From the NCBI GenBank assembly GCA_022565665.1, contig JAIUMI010000007.1, forward strand, positions 55,553 through 119,552: a DNA stretch of 64,000 nucleotides, read 5' to 3'. A program made the position numbers and the translations under genes. The notes beneath the pieces were generated by a model. The model searched no databases, was not told the origin of the DNA, and worked only from the letters and a program-made list of their open reading frames with translations. Shown here in pieces: positions 1 to 12,681 of the stretch. The stretch is from Glycocaulis sp. (GTDB lineage Bacteria > Pseudomonadota > Alphaproteobacteria > Caulobacterales > Maricaulaceae). The stretch's first letter is position 1; every line of letters begins with the position of its first letter.

Positions 1-714
1 GGCGTGGAGCGCGTGGCCGAGGAGGCGGCGCTTCGCTTTCCGGATGCCGTGGTGGAGGTCTTCTCTTCCGACACCGCGATGGGGGCGGAAGGGGTGCGTG
101 AGCTGGTGGCGCGCATGGAGCGCGGCGAGATCGATATTCTGGTCGGCACCCAGATCGCGGCAAAGGGTCACAACTTTCCCAATCTGACGCTGGTTGGTGT
201 GGTGGACGCCGATATCGGCCTTTCGGGCGGTGATCTGCGCGCCGGCGAGCGCACCTACCAGACCCTCGTTCAGGCCGCAGGCCGGGCCGGGCGCGCGGAC
301 CGGCCGGGCAAGGCGATATTGCAGACCCATGATCCCGACCATGAAGCCATCGCCGCTCTGGTGGCGGGCGACCGGGAGGCTTTCCTGTCGCTGGAAACCC
401 TGATGCGCGAACAACTCGGCCTGCCGCCCTTCGGGCGCATGGCGGCGCTGATCCTCTCCGGCATGGATGAGGGCTTGCTGGTCACAACAGCGAAGGCGGC
501 TGCGGCTGCGGCGCCCTTGAGCGACGATGTGAAACTCTTCGGCCCGGCCGAACCGCCTCTGGCCGTCGTGCGTGGCCGTCACCGGCGGCGCTTCCTCGTG
601 CAGGCGGGCCGCAATGTCGATGTGTCCGCCTTCATGGCGACCTGGATGGCGCGCTTCAGATTGCCCTCCTCGATCCGCGCGCGGGTGGATATCGAGCCGT
701 ACTCGTTTCTGTGA
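1..714 (+). CDS. priA: Primosomal protein N' (replication restart helicase), C-terminal part
   Basis: The reading frame is already open at base 1, so the start lies outside the window. What remains is about 237 residues: the end of the SF2 helicase core and the PriA C-terminal domain. Visible helicase motifs are GTQIAAKGHNFPNLTLVGVV with D-A-D just after it (motif V region) and QAAGRAGR (motif VI, with its arginines). The tail ends in a V-D-I-E-P-Y pattern usual for PriA. PriA reloads DnaB at stalled forks. The zinc-binding cysteines expected upstream of this part are off the edge. In alphaproteobacteria priA often lies just upstream of the atpH operon, which fits here. Only the missing 5' end limits the call. 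Confidence 0.93.
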   Translation, partial: GVERVAEEAALRFPDAVVEVFSSDTAMGAEGVRELVARMERGEIDILVGTQIAAKGHNFPNLTLVGVVDADIGLSGGDLRAGERTYQTLVQAAGRAGRADRPGKAILQTHDPDHEAIAALVAGDREAFLSLETLMREQLGLPPFGRMAALILSGMDEGLLVTTAKAAAAAAPLSDDVKLFGPAEPPLAVVRGRHRRRFLVQAGRNVDVSAFMATWMARFRLPSSIRARVDIEPYSFL

Positions 715-733
715 GGGGCCAAAGAAGCGACAC

Positions 734-767
734 GATCTGACATTTTGTGTATCATTCATGTCAGATC
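734..767. promoter_or_regulatory. Inverted repeat upstream of parDE, candidate autoregulatory operator
   Basis: GATCTGACA (734-742) and TGTCAGATC (759-767) are a perfect 9-bp inverted repeat with a 16-bp spacer. The repeat ends 12 bases before the parD start codon and overlaps the likely promoter. ParD antitoxins with ribbon-helix-helix folds bind palindromes of this kind to repress their own operon. The repeat is seen; the operator role is inferred. Confidence 0.5.
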
Positions 768-779
768 ATGGAGGCGAAC

Positions 780-1034
780 ATGCATATTTCCCTGACCGAG
801 ACGCTGGAAAAATGGGTCCGCGACAAGGTGGAAAGCGGGCTCTATTCCAATGCCAGCGAGGTGATCCGCGAGGCATTGCGCGAACGCATCCGCGCCGAAC
901 GCACCGAAGCGGAAGATATCGAAGCCCTGCGCGCCCAGATCGATATCGGCCTGCAACAGGCCGAACGCGGGGAGCTGCTTGACTGGACCATGGACGACAT
1001 AAAGTCCCGCCTGCGCGAAGAGCGTAATGGCTAG
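780..1034 (+). CDS. parD: ParD-family antitoxin
   Basis: Ribbon-helix-helix antitoxin of 84 residues. I chose the ATG at 780, giving MHISLTETLEKW, because GGAGGCG lies 4 bases upstream; an upstream in-frame start at 747 would run through the inverted repeat. The N-terminal beta strand plus the segment G-L-Y-S-N-A-S-E-V-I-R-E-A-L-R is the classic CopG/ParD DNA-binding pattern. The C-terminal part is charged and likely wraps the toxin. It overlaps parE by 8 bases, so the two are translationally coupled. The pair sits between priA and the ATP synthase operon. Confidence 0.88.
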   Translation: MHISLTETLEKWVRDKVESGLYSNASEVIREALRERIRAERTEAEDIEALRAQIDIGLQQAERGELLDWTMDDIKSRLREERNG

Positions 1035-1320
1035 GTGGCGCCTTTCCCCTGAAGCGGGGGAAGATTTGCTGGAGATTGGCCGTTACACAACGCAGGAATG
1101 GGGAGAGGCGCAAAGCGAGCGCTATCTGGACCGGCTCAACGACACCTTTCACCGGCTGGTTCTGATGCCCGGCCTTGGCAGGGCCCGCGATGATATCCGG
1201 CCGGGCGTGTTCAGCTATCCGGCGGGCCGGCACATGGTCTGGTACCGGCCGGTGGAGACGGGAATCGAAATCCTGCGCGTCCTTCACACCCGCCAGCGCA
1301 GCGAGGACGCACTGCCCTGA
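1027..1320 (+). CDS. parE: ParE/RelE-superfamily toxin
   Basis: Toxin of 97 residues. It starts W-R-L-S-P-E-A-G-E-D-L-L-E-I-G-R-Y-T, the usual ParE opening, and ends with the RelE-fold strand pattern H-M-V-W-Y-R-P and I-L-R-V-L-H-T-R-Q. ParE toxins generally poison DNA gyrase; RelE relatives cut mRNA. The R-V-L-H-x-R-Q end favours ParE. It is the second gene of the parDE operon, its start codon inside the 3' end of parD. Both genes look intact. Confidence 0.87.
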   Translation: MARWRLSPEAGEDLLEIGRYTTQEWGEAQSERYLDRLNDTFHRLVLMPGLGRARDDIRPGVFSYPAGRHMVWYRPVETGIEILRVLHTRQRSEDALP

Positions 1321-1522
1321 TACGCACCTCCCTGCGCCGTTTGCGCGCGGGCGGGTTGCCGCCCCCAAGCCCCTGTGCTAGGTGAGCGCCGGACTGGCTG
1401 GGGCGTCAGGCCGAACCCTCTCTGAAGCCCCAAAAAAATCTAAATTTCTCAAGTGCTTGGATCGCGCCTAACCCGCCGGTCCGTAACGGGCACTCACCAG
1501 GATCAGGAAGCGGGCTTAAGCG

Positions 1523-3627
<2,105 letters not shown>

Positions 3628-3659
3628 GGCCAGAGGCAAGGGTTAGCGAGGCATAGCCA

Positions 3660-6060
<2,401 letters not shown>

Positions 6061-6067
6061 GCGTAAC

Positions 6068-6274
6068 ATGGCCTCTGGCCGCCCCACGCTGCGGATCGAG
6101 GAATGCGTCAATGACGTGTGTCCATGGTCCGGAAAGCCGGTGAGCGCCGATTCGCTCACTGTCTATCGCGGGGCGGTCATGGGCTTCTGCAATCCCGGCT
6201 GCCGGGACAAGTTTGAAGCGGCGACCGGCGCGTTCGACAGCGCGCTTGCCGCAAGGGACGATGACAATGGCTGA
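6068..6274 (+). CDS. Small YHS-like cysteine protein inside the atp operon
   Basis: A 68-residue protein between atpD (7 bases upstream) and atpC (8-base overlap), so surely co-transcribed. Four cysteines are visible: C-V-N-D-V-C-P-W-S-G-K-P-V near residues 13-25 and G-F-C-N-P-G-C-R-D-K-F near residues 43-53. The pattern C-P-x-S-G-K-P-V...Y-R-G-x-x-x-G-F-C...C-R-x-K-F resembles YHS/TRASH-type metal-binding mini-domains. By that resemblance it could bind a thiophilic metal (Cu, Zn) or an Fe-S cluster. It is not a known ATP synthase subunit. The family assignment is by eye; no function should be assumed. Confidence 0.75.
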   Translation: MASGRPTLRIEECVNDVCPWSGKPVSADSLTVYRGAVMGFCNPGCRDKFEAATGAFDSALAARDDDNG

Positions 6275-6674
6275 CAAGCTGCAATTCGATCTCGTATCGC
6301 CCGAGGCGCGCGTGTTCTCCGGCGAGGTGGACATGGTCGTCGTGCCCGGCAGCGAAGGTGATTTTGGCGTCCTTCCCGGCCACGCGCCCTTCATGAGCAC
6401 GATCCGCACCGGTACGATCGACGTTCATGCCGAAAACGTGGTCACCCGCATCTTTGTCTATGGCGGTTTTGCCGAGGTCACCCCGCAGGGCCTGACCATT
6501 CTGGCCGAGGAAACCGCCGAACTGGCGACCCTCGACGCGGCTGACATCCGTAACCGGCTGGAAGCGGCCCATCTGCGTGCAAAGGATGCGGCGGATGACC
6601 ATGCGCGCGAGACCGCAGAAGCCGAGATCGTGAAGCTTGAGACCATGCAGGCCGCCATGGAGCTTGCCCACTAG
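6267..6674 (+). CDS. atpC: F1F0 ATP synthase subunit epsilon
   Basis: Central-stalk and regulatory subunit, 135 residues. Start chosen at the ATG at 6267 (MADKLQFDLVSPEARVFSGE) because AAGGGA lies 8 bases upstream; the ATG at 6261 is too close to that site and farther upstream starts add non-conserved sequence. The motif V-P-G-S-E-G-D-F-G-V-L-P-G-H-A-P is diagnostic. The C-terminal helical part is A/E-rich as usual. Last gene of the operon; its start codon overlaps the end of the YHS-like gene. Confidence 0.96.
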   Translation: MADKLQFDLVSPEARVFSGEVDMVVVPGSEGDFGVLPGHAPFMSTIRTGTIDVHAENVVTRIFVYGGFAEVTPQGLTILAEETAELATLDAADIRNRLEAAHLRAKDAADDHARETAEAEIVKLETMQAAMELAH

Positions 6675-6694
6675 ACTGGCGTCTCTGCCATGAG

Positions 6695-6709
6695 CCGCCT
6701 AGCGGTTTT
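6695..6709 (+). terminator. Weak candidate terminator after atpC
   Basis: CCGC-CTA-GCGG followed by TTTT, 20 bases after the atpC stop. The stem is only 4 bp, so this is a weak rho-independent terminator at best; it is placed where one would be expected. Confidence 0.3.
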
Positions 6710-6771
6710 GGCTTGATGGGCCGATACACTCTCCCCTAGGCTTCAAAAGCGATAGCCGGGGAGCCTCGACC

Positions 6772-7395
6772 ATGACGGAGACTACGCTGCCGCCGTCTGA
6801 CGACCGGTCGCCCGACCCTGTACCTGTCCTCTCGCCCTCGGAGCGCTTCTTTGCGCGGATGGCCCTCGCCCAGACCGTCACCGCTTTCGTGGCGGTACTG
6901 ATTTCCTGCGCCGCCATGTATGCGACGTGGGAGCAGGCCCGCGCGGCGCGCATACAGACAGAGGCGCAGGTCTGGCCGCGCATCGTCAGCTACGTGAACA
7001 TGAATAGCGGTGCGGCCGGTACCGAGCGCTTCGAGGCCGTCGTGGCCAATCACGGGGTGGGTCCGGCGGAAATCCGCGCGATGCGCGTCATGCTGGACGG
7101 TGAAGCCATCACGACCTTCCAGGAGATTTTCGACCGGATGGGCGAAGCCTCCGGAACCGAACGCTCCTACAGCTATGTCGCGGGCCGGATATTCGCTCCG
7201 GGCGAAGCCGCCGCCGTGATATCCGTGCAAGGGGCAGAGGATGTCGCGCGCCTGCTCCGGGTGATCGGATCGATGCAGCCGGAGCTGTGCTATTGCTCCA
7301 TACTGAACCAGTGCTGGCTGGCGCGCGAAGAGCTCTATGAAAGCGTGGCGCAATGCCCTGATTATGGTGCCGAGCAGTTCAGGAACCAACCCTAG
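6772..7395 (+). CDS. Hypothetical single-pass membrane protein
   Basis: I do not recognise this 207-residue protein. It has a proline/acid-rich cytoplasmic start, one clear membrane segment around residues 33-50 (T-V-T-A-F-V-A-V-L-I-S-C-A-A-M-Y-A-T-W) and a soluble remainder that looks beta-rich. The C-terminal third has four cysteines, including C-Y-C-S-I and N-Q-C-W-L, possibly disulphides or metal ligands. GGGGAG lies upstream of the ATG. Its stop codon shares the bases CTAG with the stop of the convergent rppH gene. Confidence 0.7.
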   Translation: MTETTLPPSDDRSPDPVPVLSPSERFFARMALAQTVTAFVAVLISCAAMYATWEQARAARIQTEAQVWPRIVSYVNMNSGAAGTERFEAVVANHGVGPAEIRAMRVMLDGEAITTFQEIFDRMGEASGTERSYSYVAGRIFAPGEAAAVISVQGAEDVARLLRVIGSMQPELCYCSILNQCWLAREELYESVAQCPDYGAEQFRNQP

Positions 7396-7889
7396 ACGGC
7401 GAATTTCGCGAACTGGCGGGCCACTTCCTGATACACGGCGCGCTTCCACGGAATAATCATTTCCGGCACGCGCCCCAGTTCCTCCCACCGGAAAGCTTCA
7501 AATTCCTGCGGTGGCACCGCGGTCAGGTCGAAATCGGAATCGGTGCCAAGGAAGCGATAGGCGAACCAGCGCTGACGCTGGCCTTTCCAGTTCTTCTTCC
7601 TCAGGGCCAGCACTTCGGGCGGGAAGTCATAGGCCAGCCAGTCTTCGATACTGCCCAGCAGATCTACCTGTTCAGCGGGTATGCCGGTCTCCTCGTACAG
7701 CTCGCGCAGGGCCGCTTCGGCGGGATCTTCGCCCGCATCCATGCCGCCTTGTGGAAATTGCCAGACCCATGGGCCCGTCTCGCGATAGCGCCGGCCGATC
7801 CAGCACAGCCCATCCCGGTTGAACAGCACGATGCCCGCATTGGGACGGTAATAGGCCAGCTCGTCTGCCGGCAGGACGGGCGCACTCAT
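7392..7889 (-). CDS. rppH: RNA pyrophosphohydrolase (Nudix)
   Basis: Removes pyrophosphate from 5'-triphosphate RNA ends to start mRNA decay; 165 residues. The Nudix box is at residues 48-70 (G-G-M-D-A-G-E-D, then R-E-L-Y-E-E-T-G-I), with W-Q-F-P-Q-G just before it, the RppH/Ap5A hydrolase signature. I chose MSAPVLPADELAYYRPN as start: its ATG overlaps the stop of the upstream deacetylase gene (ATGA), implying translational coupling; a longer frame to 7979 lies inside that gene and is not conserved-looking. Last gene of the leftward operon. Confidence 0.93.
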   Translation of the reverse strand: MSAPVLPADELAYYRPNAGIVLFNRDGLCWIGRRYRETGPWVWQFPQGGMDAGEDPAEAALRELYEETGIPAEQVDLLGSIEDWLAYDFPPEVLALRKKNWKGQRQRWFAYRFLGTDSDFDLTAVPPQEFEAFRWEELGRVPEMIIPWKRAVYQEVARQFAKFAV

Positions 7890-9049
7890 GTGTCCTGGTC
7901 CTCGCCTCCATTGCGCAGGCGGGCGAGATGGGAGGCCGGCACCAGCTGATAGCCGCGCGAATCCAGCCCCTGTACCCATCGCTGCAGGGCGGTCACGGTA
8001 ACAGGATAGGCAAAGCCGGACCCCAGCGCTGTGCCGTTCTGAAGGGCCAGCGCCTCCAGCTCCAGCAGGCGTTCATCAATCGCGCGCGCGCTGGGATTGG
8101 TGTCTAGCAGCCGGTCGGCATTGACGAGAGGCAATCCTGCGCGCCGGGCGGCGTTCTCCGCCGCGCCGCGCCGTCCGGTGCCATCGTGGAAGACAGCCAG
8201 GCCGCGGCCTGACAATTCCTGATAGACGGCCGCCAGAGCGGTTTCGGACGTGACGAGCCGTGCGCCGAGATAGTTTGTGACACCGAAATACCCCGCCCCC
8301 CGCGACAGCAGCCAGTGCAGGCGGCGTGTATTCTCTGCCGGGTTGGCATCGGCCATCAGCGTATGCGGGCCGGGATCGTTGTTGGGATAGTCGAACGGCT
8401 CCATGGGCAGCTCGAGCATCACCTCGTGGCCTGCCGCGCGCGCGCGGTCGATCCAGCCCTGAAGGTTGCGGGCGTACGGCACGAAGGAGAGCGTGACCTC
8501 CGGGGGCAGAGTATCGATGGCCGCCTCGGTGAGGGACTCGCTCACGCCCAGCCCGCCGACAATGATCGCGATGGACGGCGCGCTGGCATCGCCTTCAAAG
8601 CCTCTTGCATAGGCCGTAGAGGGTCGTCTGCCGTCAGAGGCTATCACCGGGAGCGGGCCACCCGGACCAGCCTCGTACAGCCCTTCCAGCGGCGCCTGGA
8701 GCGCTCTGGAGGCGGCCAGTGCGCGAGCCGCATTGCTGCCCGGCGGGGGCTGCACCTCGCCGCCCAGCGCGTCCTCGGCGTCGCGCACGCCGGGAAGGGT
8801 CAGCTCCGTGTCCTCGCCGGCCTCGTCGAAAATGACCGCCCGGGCCGGTTCAACCGTTGCAATCTCGATCGTGTCTGCCGCGCGTTCGGGCAGCTCCAGC
8901 GCGGCGCGGGCGCTGATCACGGACTCCCGCTCGGGGGCCAGAAAGGCAATGGCGCCCGCGGCCAGCGCGAATACACCGATCACGCACACGCCGGCGATCA
9001 GCGGGTTACGCAAGGGGAAACCGGAAGTGTCGGTCTGGCGTGCAGGCAT
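7886..9049 (-). CDS. Divergent polysaccharide deacetylase (YibQ-like)
   Basis: A 387-residue protein with an N-terminal membrane anchor (about residues 18-37, G-V-C-V-I-G-V-F-A-L-A-A-G-A-I-A), a long acidic linker, and a C-terminal domain of the divergent polysaccharide deacetylase family. Visible family marks are I-A-I-I-V-G-G-L-G, the L-P-P-E-V-T-L-S-F-V-P-Y strand, E-V-M-L-E-L-P-M-E-P and the D-T-N-P-S segment. It is probably periplasmic and acts on cell-wall or polysaccharide material; activity in this family is uncertain. It follows envC and ctpA and is coupled to rppH, a common alphaproteobacterial order. Confidence 0.88.
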   Translation of the reverse strand: MPARQTDTSGFPLRNPLIAGVCVIGVFALAAGAIAFLAPERESVISARAALELPERAADTIEIATVEPARAVIFDEAGEDTELTLPGVRDAEDALGGEVQPPPGSNAARALAASRALQAPLEGLYEAGPGGPLPVIASDGRRPSTAYARGFEGDASAPSIAIIVGGLGVSESLTEAAIDTLPPEVTLSFVPYARNLQGWIDRARAAGHEVMLELPMEPFDYPNNDPGPHTLMADANPAENTRRLHWLLSRGAGYFGVTNYLGARLVTSETALAAVYQELSGRGLAVFHDGTGRRGAAENAARRAGLPLVNADRLLDTNPSARAIDERLLELEALALQNGTALGSGFAYPVTVTALQRWVQGLDSRGYQLVPASHLARLRNGGEDQDT

Positions 9050-9075
9050 GGGAGCGTTTCACAAGCGTCCTTGGC

Positions 9076-9099
9076 GGCTGCGTGCGCCCGCACGCAGCC
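9076..9099. repeat. GC-rich perfect hairpin between ctpA and the deacetylase gene
   Basis: GGCTGCGTGC, a GCCC loop, then GCACGCAGCC: a 10-bp perfect stem in the 116-base gap. No T-run follows on either strand, so it is not a standard terminator. It could stabilise or partly attenuate the leftward transcript. Confidence 0.5.
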
Positions 9100-9165
9100 A
9101 TACACGCCCGACCATCCCCTGTGCCGGGGTAAGGAAAGGTTAACGCAATCGCCCCTCGCGCAGCC

Positions 9166-10479
9166 CTACTGGCGGCGTGTGCCGGTATCGGCCCGCGCCT
9201 CGCGCCGCTCCATCATGCGGTGAAGCTCTTGAATGGCACGATGCAGCTGGAAGTCCTCGCCATCGGCCCAGTCCTCGGGCGGATACTCCATGTCCTCGCG
9301 CTCGCGGCGTTCCTGTTCGGCTTCATGGCGCAGCGCATTGCGCAGATTGGCTTCGGAGAAGCGGTTTACCTCGCCCTCGCGCGGACGGCGGAAGGCTACG
9401 GCAATGTCCGGCTCCAGCCCGGTGGCCTGAATGGAGCGTCCGGACGGCGTGTAATAGCGCGCCGTGGTCAGGCGCAGCGCGCCATCACGTCCGCCGCGCA
9501 GCGGGATCACGGTCTGCATGGAGCCCTTGCCGAAGCTGTTCGTGCCCAGAATGACGGCCCGTTCGCGGTCCTGCAGCGATCCTGCCACGATTTCGGCCGC
9601 GCTGGCCGAACCCGCATTGATCAGCACCACGATGGGCGCGCCATTGAGAACGTCGCCGGGGCGGGCATTGAAGCGCTGCGTGTCACGCGGGTCGCGCCCG
9701 CGCGTGGAGACCACCTCACCACCGCTCAGGAACAGATCGGACACCGTTACGGACTGCTCCAGCAGCCCCCCCGGGTTGGAGCGCACATCGAGGATCAGGC
9801 CGGGAAGCGGCCCGCCATAAGCTTCGCGCAGATCATTGAGCGCGCGCACGGTGGCTTCGGTCGTATGTTCGTTAAAGGTGGTGATGCGCAGATACGGCGT
9901 GTTGTTCGCCTCCATGCGGTGGATCACCGAGCGCACCTCGATAATCGCGCGCACAATGGTGACATCGAACGGTTCCACGCCGTCGCGGGCAATGGTGATG
10001 GTTACCGGCTCGCCGGGGGGGCCGCGCATGCGGTCGACGGCCACATCCACACCAGCGCCGACCATGGACTCGCCATCCACTGCGATAATGCGGTCCTCCG
10101 GTTCGATTCCCGCCCGGTCAGCGGGCGTCTCTGCGATGGGGGAGACCACGGTGACGAAATCATCACGCAGCGTGATCTCGATGCCCAGCCCTCCATACTC
10201 GCCGCGCGTGGAGACCTGCATGTCGCGGAAGGCGTCGGCATTGAGATAGGCCGAATGCGGGTCGAGCGCGCCGAGCATGCCGCTGATGGCAGCCTCGATC
10301 AGCTCGGCCTTGTCTGGCTCGCTGACATAGTCGGCCTCGATGCGGCTCAGCACATCGCCGAACAGCTCCAGCTGGCGGAAGGTGGCGTCGCGGCCGCGCT
10401 CATCACCCTGTGCTGATACCGCAAGGGCAGCTGCGCCAATGCCGAAGGCGATGGCCGAGGCCAGAATGTGCAAGCGCAT
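9166..10479 (-). CDS. ctpA: Carboxyl-terminal processing protease, S41 family
   Basis: Periplasmic serine protease of 437 residues. A signal peptide covers about residues 1-24, a PDZ domain about residues 90-168 (Y-G-G-L-G-I-E-I), and the S41 core follows. The catalytic pair is visible: Ser293 in N-A-G-S-A-S-A-A-E-I and Lys318 in S-F-G-K-G-S. D-V-R-S-N-P-G-G-L-L is the family strand. It trims or degrades envelope proteins. It sits downstream of the EnvC-like gene; the pair is often neighbouring in alphaproteobacteria, consistent with control of cell-wall hydrolase activators. Confidence 0.95.
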   Translation of the reverse strand: MRLHILASAIAFGIGAAALAVSAQGDERGRDATFRQLELFGDVLSRIEADYVSEPDKAELIEAAISGMLGALDPHSAYLNADAFRDMQVSTRGEYGGLGIEITLRDDFVTVVSPIAETPADRAGIEPEDRIIAVDGESMVGAGVDVAVDRMRGPPGEPVTITIARDGVEPFDVTIVRAIIEVRSVIHRMEANNTPYLRITTFNEHTTEATVRALNDLREAYGGPLPGLILDVRSNPGGLLEQSVTVSDLFLSGGEVVSTRGRDPRDTQRFNARPGDVLNGAPIVVLINAGSASAAEIVAGSLQDRERAVILGTNSFGKGSMQTVIPLRGGRDGALRLTTARYYTPSGRSIQATGLEPDIAVAFRRPREGEVNRFSEANLRNALRHEAEQERREREDMEYPPEDWADGEDFQLHRAIQELHRMMERREARADTGTRRQ

Positions 10480-10536
10480 GCGTCTCTTTTCCTGATCTGG
10501 CCGCGCGCGGTCGCGCGGCGTGTGCGAACCTGAACC

Positions 10537-11793
10537 CTAACCGCGGCGGAATTCCGGCCTTAGCCAGTCCTCCGGGTTTTCTGCTGCCCCTGTGCCCCGT
10601 CTTATCTCAAAATAGAGCCTCGGCGCCGGAATTTCACGCTCTGGCATGCGTCCGACCGGTTCTCCGGCCAGTACACTCTGGCCTTCACCCGCATAAAGCA
10701 GGCCAACACCGCCCAGAATGAGAGTGTATCCGTCCGTGGTGTTGATCATCAAGACCGCCTCAAAGCTCTGGAAGGGTCCTGCAAATACCACCACCCCGTC
10801 AAATGGTGCTGTCACCTGCCCTCCCGGCCGGGCTTCCAGCCAGAGCCCCTCGCGGGTGATCCCGTCAGGACCGGGCCGGCCCGCCCGGGTCAGGATGATC
10901 CCTTCTGCCGGCGGGCGCAGGCGGCCGCGCATCTCGGCAAAGCGGGGCCCCGATCCGGCCTCGGCCGGCAGGGCAGCCAGCAGCGCGGCATCTGTGCCTG
11001 TAACGGTGGTGAGCGCGGGCATGTCGCGGGTGTCGGGCAGGGCGGGTGCAGCGTCAGCCACCGCGCTGGCCACCATTATGGTGCGGCGCGGGGCCAGACG
11101 CGGGTTCACATCGGCAAAGCGGTTGATCTCGTCCCAGAGCTGGCGGAAGGACTGCGCCTCGGCGGCAATGCGGCGCGCCTGGCGGGCCAGGTCATCGGCC
11201 TCGCTGCGCAGGGCGCGTTCGGCCTCCCTGCGCGCTGCAATCAGTTCTTCCACTTCGCCGCGCACCCTACCGAGCGCCTCGCGGGCGGTATCTACCTGAC
11301 GGCGCTGCCCGGACAGTTCCGCGCGCAGGGCCTGCAGGGCTTCTATATCGGCTCTGAGGGCCTGTGCCCGGCGTTCCAGCTCAGGGGCAATGGTGGCCAG
11401 CAATCCGGCAGCGCGCGCGGCCTCTGCGGCGTCCTCCGGTGTGACTGCGAGTGCGGGCGGGGCGTTCAGTTCCAGCCTTTGCAGGGCGGCCAGCACGCCG
11501 GCAAGGCTCTCGCGCTCGGCCTGCAAACGGGTATTGAGTGCGGCTTCGTCGGTTTCCAGCTCCGCCAGCCGGGCTTCGGCCTCGCCCGCTTCGCGTTCGC
11601 GCGCTTCCACCCGGCTTCCCGCCTCGACCAGCCTTTCCTGCAAGGCGGCGATCTCGGCACGCAGCGCATCGGCTTCGGCGGCGCGCGCCTCGCTGATTGC
11701 GCGGGTTTCGCGCGCAGTCTCTTCCATCGCCTCGATCTCTTCGGGATCGGGCGGTGTCTGGAGGAGAAGGAGGGCGGCAATCAGCGTCAGCAT
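10537..11793 (-). CDS. envC: EnvC-like murein hydrolase activator (degenerate LytM/M23)
   Basis: A 418-residue periplasmic protein: hydrophobic leader (M-L-T-L-I-A-A-L-L-L-L-Q), long Ala/Glu/Arg-rich coiled coil to about residue 250, then a C-terminal LytM (M23) domain. The domain has lost metal ligands: the usual L-H-F-E-I-R end reads L-Y-F-E-I-R and the earlier His-containing turns are also replaced. That matches EnvC-type activators that switch on amidases rather than cut peptidoglycan themselves. It starts 12 bases after rlmH. The start ATG has no strong ribosome-binding site. Confidence 0.88.
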   Translation of the reverse strand: MLTLIAALLLLQTPPDPEEIEAMEETARETRAISEARAAEADALRAEIAALQERLVEAGSRVEAREREAGEAEARLAELETDEAALNTRLQAERESLAGVLAALQRLELNAPPALAVTPEDAAEAARAAGLLATIAPELERRAQALRADIEALQALRAELSGQRRQVDTAREALGRVRGEVEELIAARREAERALRSEADDLARQARRIAAEAQSFRQLWDEINRFADVNPRLAPRRTIMVASAVADAAPALPDTRDMPALTTVTGTDAALLAALPAEAGSGPRFAEMRGRLRPPAEGIILTRAGRPGPDGITREGLWLEARPGGQVTAPFDGVVVFAGPFQSFEAVLMINTTDGYTLILGGVGLLYAGEGQSVLAGEPVGRMPEREIPAPRLYFEIRRGTGAAENPEDWLRPEFRRG

Positions 11794-11805
11794 GAAAAGC
11801 GGTGC

Positions 11806-12273
11806 TCAGTCCCGGTGATAGGGCGCTCCTGCCAGCAGGGCTGCGGCCCGGTAGAGCTGCTCGGCCAGCATGACGCGCACCAACTTGTGGGGCCAGACCA
11901 TTGTGCCAAAGGACAGCTTGCCAAGCTGTGAAGGCAGGTGCGCGGGATCAAACCCGTCTGCCCCCCCGATCAGGAAGGTCATGTCGCGTGCGCCGCCATC
12001 GCGTTCGCGCGCTATCTGACCGGCAAACGCGCGCGAATCCATCGCCTTGCCCCGCTCGTCCAGCGCGATGACAGGCCCGGACGGCAGGCCGGATACGAGA
12101 GCGCGGGTTTCCTCTGTGCGGTTTGAAAGCGTCCGGCCATCCAGCTCACGCTCGGCAAACGGGCCGAGCCCCGTGGCCCGGCCATGATGGCCTGCGCGGT
12201 CCAGATAGGTGTCGATCAGCGTACGCTCAGGACCCGCCTTGATGCGGCCAATGGCGCGTATCTCGATGCGCAA
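11806..12273 (-). CDS. rlmH: 23S rRNA (pseudouridine1915-N3)-methyltransferase
   Basis: SPOUT-class methyltransferase of 155 residues modifying helix 69 of 23S rRNA. Family marks: A-L-D-E-R-G-K, F-L-I-G-G-A-D-G, and the C-terminal M-V-W-P-H-K-L-V-R-V-M-L-A-E-Q-L-Y-R-A, with Y-H-R-D at the very end. Length is typical. It lies 6 bases after rsfS, the usual pairing. Confidence 0.97.
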   Translation of the reverse strand: MRIEIRAIGRIKAGPERTLIDTYLDRAGHHGRATGLGPFAERELDGRTLSNRTEETRALVSGLPSGPVIALDERGKAMDSRAFAGQIARERDGGARDMTFLIGGADGFDPAHLPSQLGKLSFGTMVWPHKLVRVMLAEQLYRAAALLAGAPYHRD

Positions 12274-12279
12274 GTGGGA

Positions 12280-12681
12280 TCAGGCCGCCGTTTCCGGCGC
12301 CCCGCCCCACATCTTTTCCAGATCGTAGAAGGCGCGCACTTCCGGGCGGAAGAGATGCACGATCACATCGCCGGCATCTATCAGCACCCAGTCGGCCGCC
12401 TGCAGGCCTTCCACCCTGGCCAGGCCATATCCCGCCTCCTTGATGGCGCGCAGAACATGGTCGGCAATCGCGCCCACATGGCGGTTGGATCGCCCGCTGG
12501 CGATCAGGACGAAATCGGTGACGGGGGACTTCCCGGTCAGATCGATGGAGACGACATCCTCTGCCTTATCATCGTCAAGAACGCCGAGGATCAGGGCTTC
12601 GAGGGCTTCACTTTGCCCCGCCGGCCCTTTCAGGCTGACCGGGGCGGGCGCGGTATCATTGCGTTGACGTTCGACAGGCAG
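12280..12681 (-). CDS. rsfS: Ribosomal silencing factor, probable non-ATG start
   Basis: RsfS binds L14 and keeps ribosomal subunits apart in slow growth. The family core is all in one frame: L-D-D-D-K-A-E-D-V-V-S-I-D-L-T-G-K-S, then F-V-L-I-A-S-G-R-S-N-R-H-V-G-A-I-A-D, then A-A-D-W-V-L-I-D-A-G-D-V-I-V-H-L-F. The first ATG/GTG/TTG in frame is a GTG at 12477, in the middle of the core, which would leave only 65 residues and drop half the domain. The frame is open upstream to a stop at 12723. A CTG at 12681 has GGGAG 8 bases before it and gives 133 residues, the normal length. I take CTG as the likely start; ATC at 12705 is a rival. Confidence 0.82.
   Translation of the reverse strand: MPVERQRNDTAPAPVSLKGPAGQSEALEALILGVLDDDKAEDVVSIDLTGKSPVTDFVLIASGRSNRHVGAIADHVLRAIKEAGYGLARVEGLQAADWVLIDAGDVIVHLFRPEVRAFYDLEKMWGGAPETAA

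Noticed and set aside
9076-9099. Hairpin downstream of ctpA as a rho-independent terminator
   Set aside because: Strong stem but no T-run on either side, and the genes on both sides look co-transcribed.
12440-12667. Short plus-strand frame opposite rsfS
   Set aside because: The minus strand carries the clear RsfS domain over the same bases.
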